A stretch of 53,247 bases of DNA from Bacillota bacterium (GTDB lineage: Bacteria > Bacillota > Clostridia > Tissierellales > Tissierellaceae). The stretch lies in NCBI GenBank assembly GCA_023388495.1, contig JAEWGC010000016.1, positions 1-53,247 of the forward strand, read 5' to 3'. A model generated the notes under the pieces. The model saw nothing but the letters and a program-made list of their open reading frames with translations. It was not told where the DNA came from and made no database searches. The position numbers and the translations under genes are program-made. Positions within the stretch are counted from its first letter, which is position 1. Every line of letters starts with the position of its first letter. Below are positions 26,011 to 35,289 of this stretch, in pieces.

Positions 26011-27933
26011 TTATTCAGTAACGTATGAGTATAATAATGCAGTACTTATACGAACAAGTGAATTCATATTGTAGTTTTGTAATTTTGCATTGTAGAAGTC
26101 ATGATACATATTTGAGTATAGTGGTAGGTCTGGTAATAATTGGTTCCATCTTGCTACGAAGTTTACGAATTGCTTCTTGAATTCGTCCTTAGCAGTACCA
26201 TCGATTAATACCATTGATTTAGCATATCCTTCTAGTTCTTTATCTAGTAGGAAGTTTGTGTTGTATCCAGCTTTGATCATATCTGGATCTGTTGTATATG
26301 TGTTTCTTAAGTCATATACTGGAGTGTAGTTTGTTGCTAAGTTGTACATTCCATAAGTAGGAACGCCGTATTTAGCATCAACTGAAGAATCTCTATACAT
26401 ATAGTTTAATAACTCTCCGAAAGTCATTACAGTTTGGTTAATTTGAATACCTGCAGCTGCTAGGTCTGGGTTTTCTTGTAGTTTAACTACTAGTAAGTCA
26501 GACACAGCATTTTTCTCTGATGAAGCCCATTCAATTACAAGTGGTAGTAAAGTACCATCTTCTAACTTCTTGTGACGAATACCTTCTTTATATGGGTTAC
26601 CATCTTTATCTAGTACCCAACCGCCATCTTCTAGAACCTTAACTGCATTTTCAAGTCCATATGGGTATTGGTTTAATTTTTCGTTTAACTCACCCTTAGT
26701 TTCTTGGTAGAACCACATTGATTCGCCATAAGGTCCGTTAACTACTGAACCAAATCCGCCTGTAAATGCCTTAGCAAAGTCATTTCTATCTAGAAGGTGA
26801 GCAATTGCTTGACGTACTTCAACGAATTGAGTTGGTCCAAAGTCACATTGGAATACTAACTTACCATATCCTGAACGTGGATAAGTAGTATAGTTAAATC
26901 CACCCTTATCTATAAGGTCTAGACCAGCATTGATTTCATCTCCACTTGCCATACCTGATAATAAGTCTACTTGACCTGTTGCTAACTCATCTAATGAAGT
27001 TTCTTGGTTAACTTTCTTGTAGATAATTGTTTGAATCTTAGGTTTTTGACCTGTATAGTCTCCTATATAGTTGTCGTTTACTTCCATAACAGCTACTTTA
27101 GCTGATTCATCATAAGATACTAATTTATAAGGTCCAGTTGCTGGGAAATCAGCTACGCCAAATCTTACTTTATTCCAGTGATCTTTAAAAGCTTCTGTAG
27201 TAAAGTTATCTGAGAAGTAGCAGCCTTCGCCGTCATCTTTAATTGTAACTGTTTCGTCTGCCCAGTAAGATAACTTAGTAGGTCCAACGCTTACTGCTGG
27301 TAATTCATAGAAGTATGGAAGTCTATCTGCTGCTATAGTAACAGCAAAAGTTTTCTCATCTATTAAGTTAACGCCAGTAAATACTTTTGATTCACCTTTG
27401 TTGAATGCTGAAAAGCCTTTTAAGTCATTTCCGTAACTAGCTTTTGCACCAGTTTCTTGAACTTGAGGTGATGACCATAACAGTACTGATGTTACGTAAT
27501 CCATTGATGTTATAGGAGAACCATCAGCATATTTTAAACCATCTTTGATAGTCCATGTATAAGTCTTGGAACCATCTTCGTTTTCTTTAATATCATATTT
27601 TTCAACTACTGTTTCATTAATTACGTACTCGCCGCCAAAAGTCATGTCAACTGTGCCATAACCCATAATGAAGTTATAAACATCATAGTCTGCAGCGTTG
27701 TTTGTCCAATATGGTACCCAGTCACCTGTTAATTCAGTAGTGTTACCAATTGTTATTTGTCCCATTGGAGACTCAGGAGCTCCAGGAGTTTCTTCGCCTG
27801 TATCTTCACCATTATCTTCTACATCAGTAGCTGGTGGTGTGTCAACTGGTTCTTCCTTTGGCTTACAGCCTACTAAGAAAGCTGATATTACCATAGTTAG
27901 AACTAATAGAAAAATAATACTTTTTTTCATCAT
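26011..27933 (-). CDS. oppA: Oligopeptide-binding lipoprotein OppA (SBP family 5)
   Basis: 640 residues. Signal peptide with lipobox LVGC gives lipidated C23, followed by an acidic Pro/Glu/Asp/Thr-rich linker to about residue 55. The rest is an extracytoplasmic solute-binding protein of family 5, with the typical YTWTIKDGLKYADGSPITSMD region and the VRQAIAHLLDRNDFAKAF segment. It captures peptides for OppBCDF. Tandem start codons are preceded by AAGGGGG. It is the first gene of the operon and the OppC propeller would sit next to its docking site. Confidence 0.93.
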   Translation of the reverse strand: MMKKSIIFLLVLTMVISAFLVGCKPKEEPVDTPPATDVEDNGEDTGEETPGAPESPMGQITIGNTTELTGDWVPYWTNNAADYDVYNFIMGYGTVDMTFGGEYVINETVVEKYDIKENEDGSKTYTWTIKDGLKYADGSPITSMDYVTSVLLWSSPQVQETGAKASYGNDLKGFSAFNKGESKVFTGVNLIDEKTFAVTIAADRLPYFYELPAVSVGPTKLSYWADETVTIKDDGEGCYFSDNFTTEAFKDHWNKVRFGVADFPATGPYKLVSYDESAKVAVMEVNDNYIGDYTGQKPKIQTIIYKKVNQETSLDELATGQVDLLSGMASGDEINAGLDLIDKGGFNYTTYPRSGYGKLVFQCDFGPTQFVEVRQAIAHLLDRNDFAKAFTGGFGSVVNGPYGESMWFYQETKGELNEKLNQYPYGLENAVKVLEDGGWVLDKDGNPYKEGIRHKKLEDGTLLPLVIEWASSEKNAVSDLLVVKLQENPDLAAAGIQINQTVMTFGELLNYMYRDSSVDAKYGVPTYGMYNLATNYTPVYDLRNTYTTDPDMIKAGYNTNFLLDKELEGYAKSMVLIDGTAKDEFKKQFVNFVARWNQLLPDLPLYSNMYHDFYNAKLQNYNMNSLVRISTALLYSYVTE

Positions 27934-28016
27934 TCTTTTTTTCCCCCTTAATTTATTTTTTTTAAAAAGCAGATATATATCCGCTTATAAAAACAAAACA
28001 AAATAACTTGTATGTA

Positions 28017-28047
28017 AGTGACAATTTATCAAATAATTGTCCTCACT
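28017..28047. promoter_or_regulatory. Dyad upstream of oppA (candidate operator)
   Basis: GACAATT (28020-28026) and AATTGTC (28035-28041) are separated by 8 bases. AGTG and CACT on the outer edges extend the symmetry with a 2-base slip. It lies about 85 bases before the oppA start. No regulator is assigned. Confidence 0.4.
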
Positions 28048-28349
28048 AATAATATATTGTTTAATACATTATTCTATGATTTAGAAATTATATTTCTTTA
28101 CTTTAATTTACAACAGCTTGTTTATACTAAAGTCTTGTATACATTCTAATATATATTGTGAGAAATTTCAACTAAATTTTTTATTTTCGAATTATCAGTA
28201 ATATGAGAATATAGTATTTTAGCGGTTTTGTAGAGTAAAGCAGTGTTGTGATGTAAGCTTTTAAAATATAACTTATATATAATATATTATATATAGTTTT
28301 GCTGAATAGTCAATGAATTCTTAAAATCTTGAATATTATTTATACACAG

Positions 28350-28380
28350 AAAAGACAGCGGGACGTTTCTCATGTCTTTT
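28350..28380. repeat. Short hairpin repeat related to AGACAGGAGAAAC
   Basis: AAAAGACA (28350-28357) pairs with TGTCTTTT (28373-28380) around GCGGGACGTTTCTCA. Read on the minus strand it is AGACATGAGAAACGTCCCGC, close to the elements near 129 and 10549. T run follows on the plus strand. Confidence 0.5.
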
Positions 28381-28598
28381 TTGTATTTTTGGCGAAAAAT
28401 TAACTCTTAGACTTTGGATAATGTAACATGGGTTTTGGTACAATTCTTCTAAAAATTGTAAAGACTCTCAAATAGTATCTAAATTTCCTACTAAATACTT
28501 TTCTGACTTAGTTAAACTCCTCTTTTCCAATTTCAAGGATAAAAAGATATATTCACCTTAAAGAATTATCCATTGAAAATTAGAAAAGGAGGATTTTT

Positions 28599-29147
28599 AT
28601 GTTTGATAAATTAGTTGAAGAAGCCATTAAAGGCAATAAAGAAGCTTTAGAGGAAATCATAGATAGACTACAACCACTTATAATAAGCTCTATTAGAAAA
28701 TATTATAACAAAGGAAATGAATATGAGGACTTGATCCAGGAAGGCAATTTAACCATATTAGAAAGTCTAAAGGATTTTGATCCAAGTAGAGGTGTACATT
28801 TTCTAGGATATATAAAATTAAACCTCAAATATTTATATCTAAATAAACATAAAAGAAAAATACATCTATCACTGAATGAGCCTGTGGGAGATGGAGAAGT
28901 AGAGGCCATAGATCTCCTAGAATCCAAGGATAAAGGTGCAATAGATATCCTACTAGAGGATGAAAGGAGTCTAGAGCTTAATATGGCCTTAGAGAGGCTT
29001 ACAGAAAGACAAAAAGAAGTAGTACTATTATTTTATATGGAAAATATGAGTATGGAGGAAATAGGAAAAAAGTTAGGTATATCATATAGAACTGTGGTGA
29101 ATTTAAAGACTAAGGCCTTGGAAAACTTGAGGAAAGACATAAGATGA
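28599..29147 (+). CDS. Small sigma-70-family sigma factor
   Basis: 182 residues. An N-terminal helical part (AIKGNKEALEEIIDRLQPLI) leads into sigma region 2 (EYEDLIQEGNLTILESLKDF) and a C-terminal region 4 helix-turn-helix (LTERQKEVVLLFYMENMSME, then EIGKKLGISYRTV). No region 1.1 or 3 is evident, as in ECF-like or SigH-like alternative factors. AAAAGGAGG precedes the ATG. No anti-sigma gene is adjacent; the next gene is the ComK-like regulator 123 bases downstream on the same strand. Target promoters are unknown. Confidence 0.85.
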   Translation: MFDKLVEEAIKGNKEALEEIIDRLQPLIISSIRKYYNKGNEYEDLIQEGNLTILESLKDFDPSRGVHFLGYIKLNLKYLYLNKHKRKIHLSLNEPVGDGEVEAIDLLESKDKGAIDILLEDERSLELNMALERLTERQKEVVLLFYMENMSMEEIGKKLGISYRTVVNLKTKALENLRKDIR

Positions 29148-29270
29148 GGACAAATTTGGCAGACTTTGCCAAAGTCCTCATCTTTTTTAAATAGTATTGA
29201 TTTTAAACATACGTTCTGTTATTATAGTTTTAACAAGAACTTACATTCGATAAAGTAAGGAGGAGATTTT

Positions 29271-29810
29271 ATGGAAAGATTATTTCAGGGGGAGCTTATG
29301 GCGTTATCACCAGAATATGTAGATAATAAGGGGAATTGTACTATGGTATATTTAAAAAATACTGAACCTTTTATAGTTGAGAGAACTATTAAATCTATTA
29401 TTCGTACAATAGCTAAGCATTATATGTTGGATTTAAAGGAAATAAAGAATAGATATAGGCCTCTGATATCATCACATAACCTAGTACCTATTCCCCTTAG
29501 TAAAGAAAACATATTTATACCCTTTAAGACTAGAGTACCTATTTGCAAAAACGACGGAGCCCTTAGCTATATTAATATGAGATATATCAAATCCATCAAG
29601 GATGGAGATGAGTTTAGGATCATTAATCTCAACAACGAAATAAATATAAAATGTTTAGCTAGTCTATCATCTATAGACAACCATATAAGAAATGGAAATA
29701 TAATCAGCAGATGTTATGAGGATAGCTATATGAAGGTTAGTGAAGATGAAGAATATTATAGTATTATGATTCCAGCTAAGATGTTAAAGATGGTTAGGAT
29801 GAGGGATTAG
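29271..29810 (+). CDS. ComK-like transcription factor (tentative)
   Basis: 179 residues, no signal peptide or membrane segment. The order of motifs resembles Bacillus ComK (192 residues): an N-terminal strand pair, a TIKSIIRTIAKHY helix, then SSHNLVPIPLSKENIFIPF, comparable with the ISHKPPIMVDPSNQIFLFP region of ComK, and SYINMRYIKSIK, comparable with SHVHVKEFK. ComK binds AT boxes and activates competence genes; this similarity is from memory and modest. AAGGAGGAG precedes the ATG and a hairpin terminator overlaps the stop. A decayed copy of its 3' end lies 2 kb downstream. Confidence 0.5.
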   Translation: MERLFQGELMALSPEYVDNKGNCTMVYLKNTEPFIVERTIKSIIRTIAKHYMLDLKEIKNRYRPLISSHNLVPIPLSKENIFIPFKTRVPICKNDGALSYINMRYIKSIKDGDEFRIINLNNEINIKCLASLSSIDNHIRNGNIISRCYEDSYMKVSEDEEYYSIMIPAKMLKMVRMRD

Positions 29811-29836
29811 GTAAGGCTATTTTGCCTTCCTAATCC
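29803..29836 (+). terminator. Terminator after the ComK-like gene
   Basis: GGATTAGG-t-AAGGC pairs with GCCTT-CCTAATCC across a 6-base loop, overlapping the stop codon. T content after it is moderate. Confidence 0.6.
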
Positions 29837-29923
29837 TTTGATCCTTCTAGGATAAGAATTATAGCAGTTATTATAATAAAGAGAATAGATGATTTTCAGC
29901 AATAAGAACGCCACACTACTGTC

Positions 29924-30985
29924 TCATCTTTTAAATATTCCTGTGGTATAATAATGGTAATCTGTCTTTCTATAATTAATTACCGAGGTAGAATTCTTCA
30001 ATGAAAACTCCTTATCATATCTATATAAATGTCCATTACCCAGTATAACAACATCTTCTCCATCCAATTCTAATTGCTCTATATTGTGATTAAATTTGAT
30101 TAACTCACTTCCTCCATTATCCATATCAAATATGCTAATCATATTGCCTGTAACTCCCACAGGATCAAAATGAGTTATCAGTAGCTTATCCTTATATTCA
30201 AGTATTTGAAATGGAAAGTTTTCCTTTAATTCATATATTCTAACTTCTCCACTGTCTCTATTATATTCTACTAGCTTGTTAGTAGGCTTACTATCTATAC
30301 CCTCTATGGAATAGGATGCTGAGAAATATAATTTATTATCCTTCTTTACTGTATCATATTGTCCAAAACCTATATCAGAGATATTTATTTGTTCCAAGAT
30401 ATCTAAGGTATTAGCATTAAGTATATAAATATATGACTTCATCTTCTCTCCTTCATCTTTCTCGGCAAAAGCAAATATCTCATCTTCATAGACTTCAATA
30501 TAACTTATATAAATATCAGATATTTGAGTTTGGGACAATTCCTTTGTTTCTCTGTTACATCTTACAATATTGGAGGTAAAATTCATGGTATTTACACCAA
30601 AAATAAAATCATTATCTACTGCAATACTATTTATATTCTGTAATCCAGTATCCCATTTCCTTATTTCCATTCTATCTAAATCATATTCCATAATAAATGT
30701 AAGTTCTTTTTGATTATACATTCCTTTCGGAGCAATAAACATACTATTGCCAAAAACTATAGGTAAAGCAAAGCCATCTCCCATAGAACCGTATTTAATT
30801 TTCTCCTCTCCTACCTTTTCTAAATTTTCATTATAAAATAATAGATAAGACATGTTTTCTTGACCTGTTGTTTCAATGATTCCATACTTATAATCAATAT
30901 TTTTCGTATTAAAACTATTATTGATACATCCTGATAATATTAATAAAAGAATCATTATTATCATAAATAGAGTTCTTCTCAGCAT
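29924..30985 (-). CDS. Lipoprotein with probable beta-propeller fold, unknown function
   Basis: 353 residues. Signal peptide and lipobox LSGC with lipidated C20. The mature part is mostly beta-strand with repeating patterns such as YKDKLLITHFD, VDNDFIFGVN, YEDEIFAFAE and KDNKLYFSAS, about 45-50 residues apart, which suggests a propeller. There are no catalytic motifs. AGGAGGG precedes the ATG. It lies 71 bases after the papain-like amidase gene with a hairpin between them, so the two may form a loosely coupled pair. Confidence 0.65.
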   Translation of the reverse strand: MLRRTLFMIIMILLLILSGCINNSFNTKNIDYKYGIIETTGQENMSYLLFYNENLEKVGEEKIKYGSMGDGFALPIVFGNSMFIAPKGMYNQKELTFIMEYDLDRMEIRKWDTGLQNINSIAVDNDFIFGVNTMNFTSNIVRCNRETKELSQTQISDIYISYIEVYEDEIFAFAEKDEGEKMKSYIYILNANTLDILEQINISDIGFGQYDTVKKDNKLYFSASYSIEGIDSKPTNKLVEYNRDSGEVRIYELKENFPFQILEYKDKLLITHFDPVGVTGNMISIFDMDNGGSELIKFNHNIEQLELDGEDVVILGNGHLYRYDKEFSLKNSTSVINYRKTDYHYYTTGIFKR

Positions 30986-31008
30986 TTTTTCCCTCCTAAG
31001 TTATAATA

Positions 31009-31033
31009 GTGGATATACTAAATGTATATCCAC
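31009..31033 (-). terminator. Hairpin between the amidase and lipoprotein genes
   Basis: 9-bp perfect stem GTGGATATA with its complement, 7-base loop. No good T tail, so it may be only a processing or stability element. Confidence 0.4.
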
Positions 31034-31056
31034 CATTTGTTAAAATCATCATCAAA

Positions 31057-31695
31057 CTAGCTTTCGTATATCTTTGTTGTTCTACTGCTATTTACTAATT
31101 CCATTGGATGGACTGCGACTCCATATGAGCTAGTATCTAAATCTATTCCATATAAATCTTTAAAGGCTGCCCAAATTAAATGAGAACAGTAGAATGAGCT
31201 CCTAGTTGAAACATTTAGATAATTCCAGTTGTAGCTTTTCCCTCTTTGATTATAGCACCAGTTAGCAGCATTGCTATCTTGAGTTGCAGTGGTTCCACTC
31301 ACAGTTACTCCATAGGTTTTTGATCTAACTTTGTTCCAATTATTAGGCCCTGTAGTTACTCCTTCAGATAAGGATTCAACAACTGTAGTGCTATTATAGA
31401 TAATAGCTGCATGACCTGTAGGTATTATACCTTTTAGCTTATCAGGAGTTACCAAAATAACTCCTTTCCTCGTTGGATATGTTCCAGTAGCTAGAGGAGC
31501 TATTATATTAGACCTCTCTGATACTTTATCTCTCTCCACAGGTACCTTGGCTGCCTTTTCCCAATCTGCTTCAACTTGTTTCATATCAATAGTATAACCG
31601 TCCTTAGTCTGGGCAAAAACTGGAGAAAGATTTGTCAGCACTAATACTAGCGCTATAATAATACAACTCAACAAATTTACCCTCTGCTTCTTCAT
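31057..31695 (-). CDS. Secreted papain-like cysteine amidase (YiiX/C92-like)
   Basis: 212 residues from the ATG at 31695, chosen over an upstream TTG because GGGGG lies at proper distance. A cleavable signal peptide ends near SPVFA-Q. The catalytic elements of the permuted NlpC/P60-like group are visible: His in GHAAIIYNS and, much later, the Cys in SSFYCSHLIWAAF. In this permuted fold His precedes Cys. It probably cleaves amide bonds in cell wall or lipid substrates outside the cell; the substrate is unknown. Confidence 0.75.
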   Translation of the reverse strand: MKKQRVNLLSCIIIALVLVLTNLSPVFAQTKDGYTIDMKQVEADWEKAAKVPVERDKVSERSNIIAPLATGTYPTRKGVILVTPDKLKGIIPTGHAAIIYNSTTVVESLSEGVTTGPNNWNKVRSKTYGVTVSGTTATQDSNAANWCYNQRGKSYNWNYLNVSTRSSFYCSHLIWAAFKDLYGIDLDTSSYGVAVHPMELVNSSRTTKIYES

Positions 31696-31810
31696 TTCAA
31701 TCAACCCCCAACAATTTATTTTCTTCCATATAGAACAGTATGTAGAGAGGATAAATAATATTCATTATAACTAAAGATTTTCTAGTATATGTAAACAACC
31801 TGAAAAGTAT

Positions 31811-31948
31811 GGAAATGAGTTTAGGATCAATAATCTTAACAACGAAATAAATATTAAATATTTATCTAGCCTATTATCTATAGACAACCATATAAATAGA
31901 ATTATAATTCCAGTTAATATGTTAAAGATGGTTAGGGTGATAGATTAG
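31811..31948 (+). pseudogene. Decayed 3' copy of the ComK-like gene
   Basis: An open frame without start codon reads NEFRINNLNNEINIKYLSS ... DNHIN ... IPVNMLKMVRVID and a TAG. It matches the last 65 or so codons of the ComK-like gene, but about 22 codons have been lost in frame between DNHI and the IPxxMLKMVR end. Nucleotide similarity is high. Even the terminator hairpin (GATTAGGG/CCCTAATC, 31943-31974) is copied. The 5' part of the copy is gone. Confidence 0.8.
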
Positions 31949-32012
31949 GGACGCCTATTTTCCCTTCCCTAATCTCTCACCCTGTCAATAAATCATTTCC
32001 TATATATATCTA

Positions 32013-33452
32013 TTAATCCGTCAGTCCAACCGATTCTATACCTTCATCCTCTTTAAATATTGCAAATCCAGTTAATGCATATATAGCTGCTATTATGGGA
32101 CACAGAATACAGAAGAATGCATATGGTGCATATGCAGCGACCTCAATTCCAAGAACTCCTGTTATATATACTCCAGATGTTGTCCATGGGATTAAATAAC
32201 AGAATATTGTCCCCCCATCTTCAAGAGTTCTTGATAAGACTGTCTTTTTAACTTTATACTCAGTGTATGAGTTTTTCATTAATTGACCAGTAAGAATAAT
32301 TGAAATATACTGGCTTGCACATAAAATTGTTACAATTAAACTTGTCAAAAGAGTAAATATAACCAAAATACCTTGAGAACGAATAAGTTTATTCATTTTG
32401 TTTAATGCTACATCTAACACTCCCATACTTTGAAGTATTTCACCAAGTCCAACGGCTAAGAAGGCCAGAGCCGTCGCTCCCATCATACTCAACATTCCAC
32501 CTCGATTAAGAAGCTTATTAATTTCAGGTATATCTGTATTTATAATAAATCCATTTCCAAGAGAATTTATTATTGTTTTTAGTTCGTAATGTGAACCTTG
32601 GAATAAAAATGCTACAAAAATCCCCATAAGTGAACTAATAATTAAGGCAATAAGAGGTGGAACCTTTTTTACTGCCAAGATTATTGTGAATATTGGAATT
32701 ATTAGAAGTATAGGAGTAATATTAAAATTAGTAGCTAAAACTCCCTTGATATTGTTTATTAAAGTCATATCAAGTTCGAGTCCTTGATATTTTAAGCTTA
32801 TTAAGAAATACAATATTCCTGATACAATTACAGCTGGTATTGTTGTAAATAACATAGACCTAACATGTTCAAATACATTACAACCAGCTACTGCTGCTGC
32901 TAAGTTAGTTGAATCCGAAAAAGGAGAGAGTTTATCTCCAAAAACAGAGCCTGAAACTACCATTCCTGCTGTAATGGCTGGACTAATATTTAAACCAATT
33001 CCAATACCCATAAATGCTACCCCTAAAGTTGAAATAGCAGTATAGGAACTTCCTGTAAAAAATGATATTATACAACATATGAAAAAACCTGCAATAATAA
33101 AGGTAGCGGGAGTTAATATGCTAAGTCCGTAATATATTATAGTAGGTACTATACCAGATACTATCCATGAACCAATAACAGCACCAACTGCCATTAGTAT
33201 CATTGCAGCTAATATTACATCTTTACATCCTTTTAAGAAAAAACTTTCTATCTCTTGAAGACCAAAGCCACTAATAATACCTATTATTGAGCAAACAATT
33301 ATGGCAATCAAAAATACAACTTGTGTAGATATTTTTAGTATTGCAAATCCACCGACAAATATTAAAGCTAAAGAGAACATGCATAAAAAAGCCATACCAA
33401 AACTAACCTGCTTATTATCTTTATTTAGGACGTTTTTTATATTTTCACTCAT
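32013..33452 (-). CDS. NhaC-family transporter (hydantoinase operon)
   Basis: 479 residues, about twelve membrane segments. The family hallmark GDKLSPFSDSTNLAAAVAGC, an unwound ion-binding helix, is present, together with FTGSSYTAISTLGVAF. NhaC proteins are Na+/H+ antiporters, but members in catabolic operons may carry organic substrates. It is the last gene of the operon, 65 bases after hyuB, so import of the hydantoinase substrate or ion balance are both possible. GAAGGGAG precedes the ATG. Confidence 0.85.
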   Translation of the reverse strand: MSENIKNVLNKDNKQVSFGMAFLCMFSLALIFVGGFAILKISTQVVFLIAIIVCSIIGIISGFGLQEIESFFLKGCKDVILAAMILMAVGAVIGSWIVSGIVPTIIYYGLSILTPATFIIAGFFICCIISFFTGSSYTAISTLGVAFMGIGIGLNISPAITAGMVVSGSVFGDKLSPFSDSTNLAAAVAGCNVFEHVRSMLFTTIPAVIVSGILYFLISLKYQGLELDMTLINNIKGVLATNFNITPILLIIPIFTIILAVKKVPPLIALIISSLMGIFVAFLFQGSHYELKTIINSLGNGFIINTDIPEINKLLNRGGMLSMMGATALAFLAVGLGEILQSMGVLDVALNKMNKLIRSQGILVIFTLLTSLIVTILCASQYISIILTGQLMKNSYTEYKVKKTVLSRTLEDGGTIFCYLIPWTTSGVYITGVLGIEVAAYAPYAFFCILCPIIAAIYALTGFAIFKEDEGIESVGLTD

Positions 33453-33517
33453 GAAAATTCTCCCTTCAAAATTTAATTTTAATCCTTGATATTTCTCAAA
33501 TGGTTTGATTATATGGC

Positions 33518-35275
33518 TTATTTGATATTTCTTAGGCGGTTTGATTCTTCATAATCTATTTCATATGTTATAGGATTAATTACAACTCCATATTTTAACT
33601 TTGCATTTTCTATAGAAACTAAGCCCATTTCAACATCTTCTTTAACTTTTTCTATATCTCTTTCTAAGGGATTTCCATAACCTCCACCGCTTGCTGTAAT
33701 ACATGTTATGGTATCACCATAATTAAGAAAAATCACATCACCCATAGCATAGTCCAGCACCTTTTGGTTTTCTTTTCCCTCATTTATTATCCATTTACTT
33801 GTATTTCCATGTTTCCCTCCATGCATTCCTTGCGGAGGTATTTTTGATTTTTGAGATACGTGTGAGAATATGCCATCATATCCTACCAGCTTCCATTTTC
33901 TTCTTTGTGCAAATCCACTTCTGAATTTTCCAGCACCCTCAGAATCTGGCAATATAGACCTTTCAATAAATATCATAGGTGCTTCTATTTCTTGAGCTTC
34001 TAATGGTGGAATAGGACAATTTGTAACATGGCATGACATTATTGTTATACCATCCTTGTTAGGTCTTGCTCCAAGACCACCAGGTACTATTTCACCCCAA
34101 TATTGTCGGTGAGTTATTTCTCCTCCTCTAGGATGAGTTTCTAAATTGGTTCCTGAACAAAAATCATAATTTGTTCCACAGGAATCAGCCATTACCTTGT
34201 TTGGTATAGCATCAGCCATTGCACCCATTATAAGGTCAACCAATATATGATCTGTAACCATTCTTTGGAAACATCCTACTGGCATTTGGCAGTTTACAAG
34301 AGTTCCTTCTGGAGCTATTACCTTTATTGGTCGTTGACACCCTTGATTTGAAGGTATATCTGCATTTGTTATACATCTCATAGCATAATATGTTGCTGAA
34401 ATAGTTGCCGAAAGAGGTGAATTTATAGGACCTCTTATTTGTTTATCAGTACCAGTATAGTCAAAGGTTATATTGTCTCCCTCAACTATTACTGTTAATT
34501 TTAAATTGTATGGCCCTCCTTCAAACCCGTCATCAAGAATCTTTTCCTCATGTGTATATCTACCATCTTTTATAATTCTTATTTCATTTCTTGTTAGTCT
34601 TTCTGAGTAATTTAAGAGATCTTCTGTAACTTCCTTTACGAGCTCTAAACCATATTTATTAACAATCTGTTTAAAACCCTTTACCCCGATGTTGCATGCA
34701 GAAATTTGAGCCATCAAGTCACCTTTCATATCTCTTGGTGTTCTTGTGTTGTTTAAAATTACATTCCAAAGCGGTTCATTTCTTATGCCTTTATCATATA
34801 GTTTTATTGGTTCTAATAAAAATCCTTCTTGCCATATTTCAACTGTCCATGAATCACCTGTCCAAACTCCCCCCACATCTTTGTGATGTAACATTGTCAT
34901 AGAAAATGCAATAAGCTCATTATTATCATGAAATACAGGTGCTATCATAATTAAATCCTTAGTATGGTGACTTCCCAAAGATTCTCCTCCAGCATATGGA
35001 TGATTGGTTAATATTATATCTCCGGGATTTAAATCCTCTTTTGAAAAATATTTTGTAAGTACAGTATTTAAACATGGTCCAAGGCAATTTAAATGTATCG
35101 GAATATTAGCCCCTTCAGCCAATAATCTTCCATCGCCATCAAAAACAGCAGAGGAACAGTCCATCATCTCTTTTACAATAGTTGAGTAACTGCTTCTAAC
35201 CATAGTAGCTGACATTTGCTCAGCCACAGAACGTAAAGCATTATTAATAACTTCCAGCAAAATAGCATTAGCCAT
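33518..35275 (-). CDS. hyuB: Hydantoinase B / oxoprolinase family subunit
   Basis: 585 residues, typical for HyuB. Family sequences: SATMVRSSYSTIVKEMMDCS at the start, GANIPIHLNCLG, LTNHPYAGGESLGSHHTKDL and the C-terminal GGGYGNPLERD. HyuA and HyuB form an ATP-dependent enzyme that opens cyclic amides (hydantoins, oxoproline, N-methylhydantoin), or an acetone/acetophenone-type carboxylase. Which of these applies is not clear from sequence alone. It begins 15 bases after hyuA. Confidence 0.9.
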   Translation of the reverse strand: MANAILLEVINNALRSVAEQMSATMVRSSYSTIVKEMMDCSSAVFDGDGRLLAEGANIPIHLNCLGPCLNTVLTKYFSKEDLNPGDIILTNHPYAGGESLGSHHTKDLIMIAPVFHDNNELIAFSMTMLHHKDVGGVWTGDSWTVEIWQEGFLLEPIKLYDKGIRNEPLWNVILNNTRTPRDMKGDLMAQISACNIGVKGFKQIVNKYGLELVKEVTEDLLNYSERLTRNEIRIIKDGRYTHEEKILDDGFEGGPYNLKLTVIVEGDNITFDYTGTDKQIRGPINSPLSATISATYYAMRCITNADIPSNQGCQRPIKVIAPEGTLVNCQMPVGCFQRMVTDHILVDLIMGAMADAIPNKVMADSCGTNYDFCSGTNLETHPRGGEITHRQYWGEIVPGGLGARPNKDGITIMSCHVTNCPIPPLEAQEIEAPMIFIERSILPDSEGAGKFRSGFAQRRKWKLVGYDGIFSHVSQKSKIPPQGMHGGKHGNTSKWIINEGKENQKVLDYAMGDVIFLNYGDTITCITASGGGYGNPLERDIEKVKEDVEMGLVSIENAKLKYGVVINPITYEIDYEESNRLRNIK

Positions 35276-35289
35276 TTAATTCACCATCC

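Larger units (their letters stand above)
27934..28598. other. 665-base intergenic region upstream of oppA and the sigma gene
   Basis: No gene was found. It is very AT-rich and holds the promoter regions of the two divergent units, a dyad at 28017-28047 and a short hairpin repeat at 28350-28380. I see no T-box or known riboswitch core in it. Confidence 0.6.

Noticed and set aside
27934..28598. Possible riboswitch or T-box leader upstream of oppA
   Set aside because: No T-box sequence, specifier stem or known riboswitch core was found; only a dyad and a short repeat hairpin are present.
31943..31974. Hairpin as terminator of the hydantoinase operon
   Set aside because: It lies at the right place, but its minus-strand side has no T run; it is better explained as the copied terminator of the decayed ComK-like gene.
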